From Macrobrachium rosenbergii (Eukaryota; Arthropoda; Malacostraca; Decapoda; Palaemonidae), in contig NC_089783.1 of NCBI RefSeq assembly GCF_040412425.1, forward strand, positions 43,099,125 through 43,163,124: a stretch of 64,000 bases of DNA, read 5' to 3'. Shown piece by piece: positions 1-64,000 of the stretch. Below the pieces are notes generated by a model. It made no database searches. It saw nothing but the letters and a program-made list of their open reading frames with translations, and was not told the DNA's origin. Numbering within the stretch: position 1 is the stretch's first letter; every line of letters begins with the position of its first letter. The position numbers were made by a program, and so were the translations under genes.

Positions 1-41
1 AACGTCTAGGTCTTTCTTGGTAAATGCTTAGATAAAAAGAC

Positions 42-47
42 TTTATT
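42..47 (-). terminator. Canonical AATAAA poly(A) signal of WDR44
   Basis: AATAAA on the minus strand lies about 53 nt past the stop codon. If used, it gives a very short 3' UTR, with cleavage expected around 15-30. A longer 3' UTR running past the window cannot be excluded. Confidence 0.65.
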
Positions 48-99
48 TCATGAAAAATAATTTTTGGAATGCAATTAGTATAAAACTTTACTAAAATCA

Positions 100-56662
<56,563 letters not shown>

Positions 56663-56850
56663 AACTGGGTCGTTAAGGGTTAATTATCAGTTATTGGACA
56701 CCATTGGTGCTAGTAATATGCCTGACAACCAAGCCCACCCTTCGTCCTACTACTACGTCAGCTGATGGCTCAGATCAGCCATCATTGTTTACGTTGAAAT
56801 TCCGTTCGTGATTGGTCGTCGCCTTCTGACGTCATTCAGCGCCTCGTTTC
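56663..56850 (-). promoter_or_regulatory. Probable WDR44 promoter and 5' UTR region
   Basis: The region just upstream of the start codon is less AT-rich than its surroundings. It has a perfect CRE palindrome TGACGTCA at 56827-56834, a half site (TACGTCA) near 56754-56760 and a CCAAT box on the minus strand at 56811-56815. No clear TATA box is seen. The transcription start is probably between 56680 and 56780, but this is not fixed by the sequence. Confidence 0.45.
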
Positions 56851-57256
56851 AATTCATTCATGCCCTGTGGTATCGATGTATTTGCCGGTAGCTGTCATTA
56901 AATCAGTTAACAAATATGTCGCCATTTGTTGCAGGCGTTGATAAACGTGTGATTGATACACGCTTGCGACTATCCTGTTTATGTTCTACAGGACATTATC
57001 ATCACTATGTTTAATGCCATTCAATGCCTGGAATTTCGTTTATTAATGCATTTCCTTGGTAATCTTCTAAGACTCAGTGTAAGGATAGACTTCATCGCTT
57101 GTCAACAGAACTCGAGATACATATACCTATACACACACGCAAACGAGCAAACACAAACTGAATCCTAATAAAACGTAAAATAACAGCCAAACGACTTCCA
57201 TAGTAGGAAAGTGTAAAGCCACCTACAGAGCCGATTTTTATGACGACATGACTCAA

Positions 57257-57409
<153 letters not shown>

Positions 57410-57419
57410 AAACTGAGTG

Positions 57420-60080
57420 GTAACACGTTATAAATAGTAAGCGGCACAACACGGGCATTGGTAACCTGGGAAGGATCAGTGGTCTGCAGTACAGTACAGC
57501 ATAATTAAACCTTAAGGAATAGAAGTGTCCATATTTGTTGAAGGGTTGTGTACTCCTTAGGGGAGGATATGTCCCATTAAATGGCCTCTTTTCTAAAGGC
57601 CATTGGCAACAATGCTTTGCCACTCCTCTGCGGCTCCAAGAAAATGAAGTAATTGTACTCTTGCTGCTCCGTGTAAAGTGAAAGTCATCCTATGGCTGTA
57701 CGTATGGGGTTTGCAACCTATACACGTTACTGATATGACATAAAAACCTGAGAATTAACGATGACTGATTGGTTTAAAGCGAGAAAGTTGGATGTTGTAG
57801 CACTTGTTGAAAGGGTAATGCGTACAGTGTAAGAAAAAGAAAAAAATATATATAGAGTATACCGCACCAGGAAGCGTTCGGAGTTCCAATCTGATCATGC
57901 GGTGCTGTAGATTACAGTATGCTAATTTTTTCTGTGAGCAGGTAACACCATCATGCCTTCCATGGTAGCATACTGCACTGTTTACCGGTTTTCTTGAATT
58001 TTTTTTTTAAAAACCGGTGAGCAAAAAGAATGCCTTCCAGTCTTATTTATCTATTCTTTATATACATTAAAAGGAAGACATAATTTTGCATACATAAATA
58101 CATTTACGTCTTTGCAGGTAAAATAATCATACCGTCATTGGCACTATATGGACGTCTTTTCGTTTTCCTTAAATACAAAACTTATAAAATCTAATGAGCA
58201 GAAAAAAGGGGCTTTTCAATAGCGTTCATTTATCAGCATTACAACCCAAATACTGTTTTTTAAAAGAATGTATAGGCTAAGGCTAGGCCTTCGTGAAAGA
58301 TGCAATCTGCACAGATGAAATAAATTACCGATTAGAATAGAGTGCCATGCATAAAAATATGGAATAAATAAATGTCGCATGAGTAAGTCCATGAAATTTC
58401 CGTTGACACAAATAAATCAGCAAAATGACAAAACAATAACATCAAGAGTATGCAACAGTTTGTTCATGCATTATTTACAGAAAAAAAAAAACAAGGCAGC
58501 GGCCACTGTGGCAATCACAGATGCACATTTTCAGCCTTGTACGATAATTTTTTGTAACCTCACACCGAAATTGTATTTGGGATAGCTATAGGGTTCAAAG
58601 CTAGGGAAGGCAGAGCAGACGCAGTGTCAGGTAAGACCCTACAGACAGGTGTGGTGTTTGGTACACTCTGGAAACTGGTGTCGATTGGTGAATAAGTTGC
58701 AATGACGAGAGTATATGGTTCAGCAACTGAAAGACTGAGCGGGAAAAAAAAATTTTCGGATGGGTATGATTCTGAGCTGTTTCCGGTCTAGAAAATAGGA
58801 AAGGATGTGCATCCTATGTCAATTAAACGGAAAGGCAGGTTGATAGATAAATAGTTGGCCTTTTTAGTAGGTATGGCGTTCGTAGACTATGGGAGAACTG
58901 AAAGTATTTTGGAAATGTGATTGAAAATGGAAATGATATTTGGAAATATATAGTTTCCAGAGTAGGATTGCAAGCATACTTGGGAAAAAGAAAATTGCAA
59001 CGTAGTTTTTCCGTTTAGATGGAAGAGCACCTTGATGGATATAACGGTGTGAAAAGTGACGATTTGAGGTATATCTGATCATTATTTGGTTGAAACGAAA
59101 GTAAAGATAAAAATCAGCTTCGTCCAGACTTTCCTATGGATGTCCTCCTATTCCAGTTCATTTGTTCCATCTTGCGGGTCCCATTTGTTTATGGGTTTCA
59201 AAATCATAGTTTTGCTGAATAATGTACTTTTATTTCATTAATGATTTTGCATATATATGACTAGTTTTTCTTAGATATTTTAAGATTTCACTTTTTTTTT
59301 AGTTCACGGGGCATCTGACTGAATGGTCCGTATTGAGTATGAATGGACGAATGATGAGTCAGTCGTGACCTAGTTATGTTAAATATTGATTCCATTAATT
59401 TGCCCTTCCTCTTAAAAGTATATTTTGGTGGTATATCTCTCAACTATATTGATCAGAATTTTTGTCATATGCTTATTTATCTCTGTAGTTTTATTTCTGA
59501 CTAACGGAATATTCAAAAGGCATCTTCTATACATCCCTGTCGTGATCTTTGTCCCGTCATTGAGGGCCTAGGCGAAGTATCCACTTTGACTTACCTGAAT
59601 TACAATTCTTTAACCTATAGTCTTTCCCACATTTGGCATCCAAGTTTTCCTATGCATTTCTTCTGTTTATGCCCGAGTTAATGGCATTTGCAGCATTGTG
59701 ACAACTACTGGGTACATTTAGGTCATCATCACATATTCCTATCCTACTTTCTTCTAATCTGTGGGGAGCATATTATGATGTAATGTTTCACCCCTTTGGA
59801 TTTTAGATTTCAGCTCAGCAACCTATTTGAAGTCATATTCAACTCTTACCTAACATTTCAGCCACAGGTTCTCATCTTACAATATTCTGTTATAAGCTCT
59901 TCTTCCTCAACTTCTTGGACATGAACCATCATGATCTTTTGGGTATTTTGTCATCTGAAATACCGCTTTATTCTCTCCTCTCCGTCATCTCATTATCTTC
60001 GAAGCTTGTGACTTGGGTCTGTCGGAAAATTCTATGAAAAGGTGTCCATCTCTTGCCTGCTTTGTACGCTTGATTAAGTT
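57420..60080. other. Upstream intergenic DNA
   Basis: No gene, RNA or clear repeat seen apart from short AT-rich runs. Confidence 0.5.
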
Positions 60081-60091
60081 CCTCCTTGGAC

Positions 60092-60358
60092 AGGTCGTTA
60101 TCGTTCTCGGCTAGCACTCTGCTGGGCCCGCGTTCGAGTTTCCGGCCTGCCAATGAAGAATTAGAGGAATTTATTTCTGGTGATAGAAATTCATTTCTCG
60201 CTATAATGTGGTTCGGATTCCACAATAAGCTGTAGCTCCGGTTGCTAGGTAACCAACTGGTTCTTAGACACGTAAAATAAGTCTAATCCTTCGGGCCAGC
60301 CCTAGGAGAGCTGTTAATCAGCTCAGTGGTCTGGTTAAACTAAGGTATACTTAACTTT
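60092..60358 (+). repeat. tRNA-derived SINE, copy 2
   Basis: Same family and length as the copy near 6.9 kb, in opposite orientation. It has a B-box-like GCGTTCGAGTTTCC and the shared body (CTGGTGATAGAAATTCA, GGGCCAGCCCTAGGAGAGCT). Confidence 0.8.
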
Positions 60359-60593
60359 TGTACGCTTGATTGAATTTTCACAAATCCCTGACTTGGCATT
60401 TTCCACCTGTACAGTGGTTTTCATTTTCGAGTTGATAGATTCTACGAGTAATGTGTTCTTTTTTTATTATTAATTTGTGTGCATAGTCTCAATGATTGTA
60501 GGACTGTCCCATTTGTTTACTCAAGACTTCTATTTTTTCATTCACCTTCGTGATGGATATGGTGAACTTATTCATTTATTCATCGTGTTGGAA

Positions 60594-60607
60594 TATATAT
60601 ATATATG

Positions 60608-60689
<82 letters not shown>
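60594..60689. repeat. (AT)n microsatellite abutting a 300-bp-family repeat
   Basis: A pure AT tract whose last unit runs into the start of repeat copy 3. Confidence 0.95.
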
Positions 60690-60693
<4 letters not shown>

Positions 60694-60845
60694 AAGGCCA
60701 AATACCAAGCGCTTGGACCTATGAGGTCATTCAGCGCTGTAAGAAAAATTGAGAGTAAAAGATTACAAAGGTGTAACAGGAGGAAAACATCGCAGTTGCA
60801 CTATGAAACAATTGTTAGAAGAGGGAGGAAAGTAAGACGACAGAA
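60690..60845 (+). repeat. 300-bp interspersed repeat, copy 3, 3'-truncated
   Basis: Starts GAATAAGGCCAAATACC and stops after GGAAAGTAAGACGACAG, about half the family length. Confidence 0.8.
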
Positions 60846-60889
60846 AGACGACGGTATCATACTTACAGGTGTGGTGTGTTGGAATGGAT

Positions 60890-61076
60890 ATGGAATATAG
60901 AGATTAGGGTAAAGGCCAAGCACTGGGACCTATGAGGTCATTCAGCGCTGGAAAGGAAATTGAGAATAGGGTTGCAGCTGGGGCTAACGAAGGGACGCTG
61001 CAGAGAGCCTTAAGTAATGTCTACAGTGCACCGCGCATGAAGTGCACTGACGGCACTACACCAACCCCCCTACGGG
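60890..61076 (+). repeat. 300-bp interspersed repeat, copy 4, internally deleted
   Basis: Jumps from TTGAGAATAGG directly to GTTGCAGCTGGGGCTAACG, skipping the AACCTCGCAGTTG middle that other copies keep, and ends with CCCCCCTACGGGG. Confidence 0.85.
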
Positions 61077-61637
61077 GTTATCCATCGTGTTGATCTTAGT
61101 CATCATTCTCCGTAGGGCTCTTCCCGTAAATCTTCAGGCTCAGCAATCCTCTTGTAGTAAGAGGATTGCTCGGCAATCTCTATATCGCTGCTCAGTTTCA
61201 TCCCTCAACAGCCATTACAGTTTGCTTGTCCTTACATTCATTCACTCTTCAATGCGCTCTGTCAAAGCAGTTTGGACAGTGCCACTTCAGTTTCTCGATA
61301 TTTTCATCACGGATGACATTTAGGTAAGTATATTTATGGTACACTCATCATCGGATCCATAAGTGGGATGCATCAACGTTCTCCTTTTGTTACCCACAAG
61401 TCAGTTTCGTCAACATTCGTATTTTATAACGAATGTTTAATCATGTACAATATAACCAACTTCACAAGGAAAATAAAAGATATAACAGGTTTTATTCCGC
61501 TCAAAATGTGACAACAATCAAGAAAAGAAGCGGTGAAATGTGATTGTTAATGCAATTCTGACAAGTGAGTTTGATAAATATGAAGTGGAAAGACAAGATA
61601 ATGAGAAAATGGATGAAAATGGACTATAAAAACATGG

Positions 61638-61918
61638 GAATGGAATGGAATGGAATGGAATATAGAATTTTGGCCCAAGGCCAAGTACGGCGACTTATGA
61701 GGTCATTCAGCGCTGAAAGGGAAATTGAGAGTCGAAAGGTTTGAAAGGTGTAACAGGAGGAAAACCTCGCAGTTGCAATTATTAGAAGAGGGTGGAAAGA
61801 AAGATGGAAGACAGAGAATATGAACAGAAGTACAGTAGAAGGAATAAAGGGGTTGCAGCTGGGGGCCGAGGGACGCTGCAAAAAACCTTAAGTAATGCCT
61901 ACAGTGCACCACGTGAGG
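61638..61918 (+). repeat. 300-bp interspersed repeat, copy 5
   Basis: Begins with four GGAAT units and ends near GTGCACCACGTGAGG. It lacks the final CTACGGGG. Confidence 0.85.
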
Positions 61919-62204
61919 TGTAAGAGACAGAAGAGTGCATGAAATTCCATAATGGACTTATGGCAGTGTAGAGTACCTGTGGGTAGGGAAAGGTCAAAAC
62001 AAGTAATCATTATCATCAGCATCTTTGCCTTCCAACGCCGTGAGCTGGATGTGGCCCCTGCGAAATTCATCAGCTCATGTCCTTCCTGTGCTTTTGGTTC
62101 CACAAATCTCCACTCATCTGAGTAGATCTGGGTCTCTGAACTCTTCTGGTGGCCAGTTACCCAATTAGCACTGTCACGGTATCATACTTACAGGTGTGGT
62201 GTGT

Positions 62205-62521
62205 TGGAATGGATATGGAATATAGAGATTAGGGTAAAGACCAAGCACTGGGACCTATGAGGTCATTCAGCGCTGGAAAGGAAATTGAGAATAGGTAGGC
62301 TTGAAAGGTGAAACAGGAGGAAAACCTCGCAGTTGCACTTTGAAATAATTGTTAGGAGAAGGTGGATAGCAAGGTGGAAGAAAGATAATATGAATGGAGG
62401 TATAGTAAAAGGAACGAAAGGGGCTGCAGCTAGGGGCCGAAGGATGCTGCAAAGAACCTTTAACAACGCCTACAGTGAACCCCGTTAGGTGCACTGACGA
62501 CACTGCTCCCCTATGGGGATT
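62205..62521 (+). repeat. 300-bp interspersed repeat, copy 6, full length
   Basis: From GGAATGGATATGGAATATAG to CTCCCCTATGGGG, with all internal words present. Confidence 0.85.
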
Positions 62522-62529
62522 GGATATAT

Positions 62530-63860
62530 ACAGCACAAACCATCGCCCTCTCTCCTTCAACTCAATCACATATAGAACTTGCGTCTTTTCCCTTAATGCA
62601 TAATTTTTTACTATTCTGCTATTCGACTATAAATATTTCCTTACGCCTGAAGTTTAGACGTAACTTCATTGTTAGATAATTCATGCCTGTATAGCAATAC
62701 AAATCATACAATACTGACATACCTTTTATTTTTGTACAATGTATTATCGGTCTATTTGATTTCAAAATTTAATTCAGCTGTGTTGTCTTTGTTGAAAAAC
62801 TAATTCTCTTGTCTTTGTCTTGTGCTATTTCATCTTTGAAGCAAACTTCATTGTTCCTGTTTTTCTTATATTTATCTGTACCACTATACCTCTAGATATG
62901 TGATGCATTTCAATGAGCAAGAATTGTAAAACTCGTGATGCTCTGCTGATTAAAGCTGCATCACGTGCATATTCCAAGTCTGTCAAGGAGGAGCGAATGA
63001 AATAGAAAGAACCTCTGCTGTTTCAAACCTGAAACTATACTCGAATATGACATTTTAGCTTACTGCATGTTAATTTTGCCTTTACAATAAATCTATAAAT
63101 CACTGGTACGAGTTTCCTCTTGGGTAGTGTTGCGGTAGCATGTTTCCTACTAAAAGCTATTACGTGACTAAGTTGTAAATTACCTTAAAACACAAAATCA
63201 TGCATGATATCTGTCTGAATTTTCCGGAATATTTTCTTTTATTTCGTGCAAAATGTTTATTTAGCTGATATTAGCCCCACAAGAAACAACGTTCAAAAGT
63301 TTTCCCCTAAATTCTCTTCTGGGGTTACGCCACTGATAGGCCAATGCACATATTGCCGGAGTTATGCTACCCATAGGCCGATGCTTGTTTTGCATCGTCA
63401 TTTAGTGACATTCCTGTATGATATCAAGATAATTTTATACTTAAGTGAAACCAGTGGGATTATTTGTACACAGTTTTTTAATAACCAAAGAGGTTTCTGC
63501 GGCACGCGACCATAACTTTAATGCAAATGCCAAGGTCTAGACCTTGACAAACGATATAGCATGCGAGTATCACATCGGTTGATATTTGTTTAGTTTATTT
63601 GGTTACCTTTGTAATAACAGTTGTAGTAAATCGGATGACTGTTGCATTAGGTTCTGTGGTAAATGCATGTCTGCTTCAAAAATCTGACTCTTGAATCTAG
63701 GCCAGATAATGCGAGTTTCTCCCGTGTATTTCAATTGTTATGCACAGCGTATGTTGAGGCGCAGCCTCTTGTATACAGTATTTGGAAGAAATATTTTTTT
63801 TAAAGTAACCATTTTTGAAGTCATTCTGATGGATATAACTATAAGTTTGTTACCACCATA
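62530..63860. other. Upstream intergenic DNA
   Basis: Nothing recognised. Confidence 0.5.
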
Positions 63861-63867
63861 TTTATAT

Positions 63868-64000
<133 letters not shown>

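Overview
The window looks like arthropod nuclear DNA, most likely from a decapod crustacean. It is AT-rich, with long introns full of interspersed repeats. It carries long (GA)n, (AT)n and (GT)n microsatellites, DIRS-type tyrosine-recombinase retroelement relics, tRNA-like SINEs and a roughly 300-bp repeat family of a kind I associate with decapods. The lineage call is inference; no rRNA or mitochondrial marker is present.

One gene can be supported, and it fills most of the window. It is the orthologue of WDR44 (Rab11-binding WD40 protein, also called Rab11BP or rabphilin-11), on the minus strand from a start codon at 56662 to a stop at 100. I could trace 23 coding exons. All use GT-AG introns and all reading phases agree, giving 3450 nt or 1149 residues. 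The N-terminus carries a FFAT-type motif (EFYDACD) that should bind VAP proteins of the endoplasmic reticulum. The middle is long and low in complexity; it ends in a PPRKR-type basic patch, an Akt-type RTRSDS site and the Rab11-binding region. The C-terminal half is a seven-bladed WD40 propeller. A further 51-bp in-frame exon at 30919-30969 looks like a cassette exon that inserts 17 residues right after the Akt-type site. A poly(A) signal lies at 42-47. A promoter-like stretch with a perfect CRE palindrome and a CCAAT box lies at 56750-56840.

The rest is intronic or upstream DNA. DIRS-like relics lie at 6.25-8.02 kb (gag piece between inverted ends, minus), 22.4-23.5 kb (RNase H end and recombinase, plus), 23.7-24.0 kb (gag-like cysteine motif, minus), 32.3-34.0 kb (reverse transcriptase, RNase H and recombinase, plus) and 44.8-47.8 kb (RT-RH-YR, minus, frameshifted). 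A decayed LINE reverse transcriptase lies at 12.0-12.96 kb. Several terminal-inverted-repeat elements are present: 5977-6222, 9901-11460 with a nested pair, 17362-17620 with twin hairpins, 17931-18680 with a long foldback, and three CAGTYGACC-type MITEs near 19.6, 40.2 and 48.8 kb. The 300-bp repeat family occurs at 42.3, 52.6, 60.7-61.1, 61.6 and 62.2 kb.

The 7 kb upstream of the gene (56.9-64 kb) holds repeats and microsatellites but no gene I can support. The items most worth following up are the cassette exon beside the Rab11/Akt regulatory site, the set of skippable N-terminal exons, and the cysteine motif with identical spacing shared by two separate gag relics.
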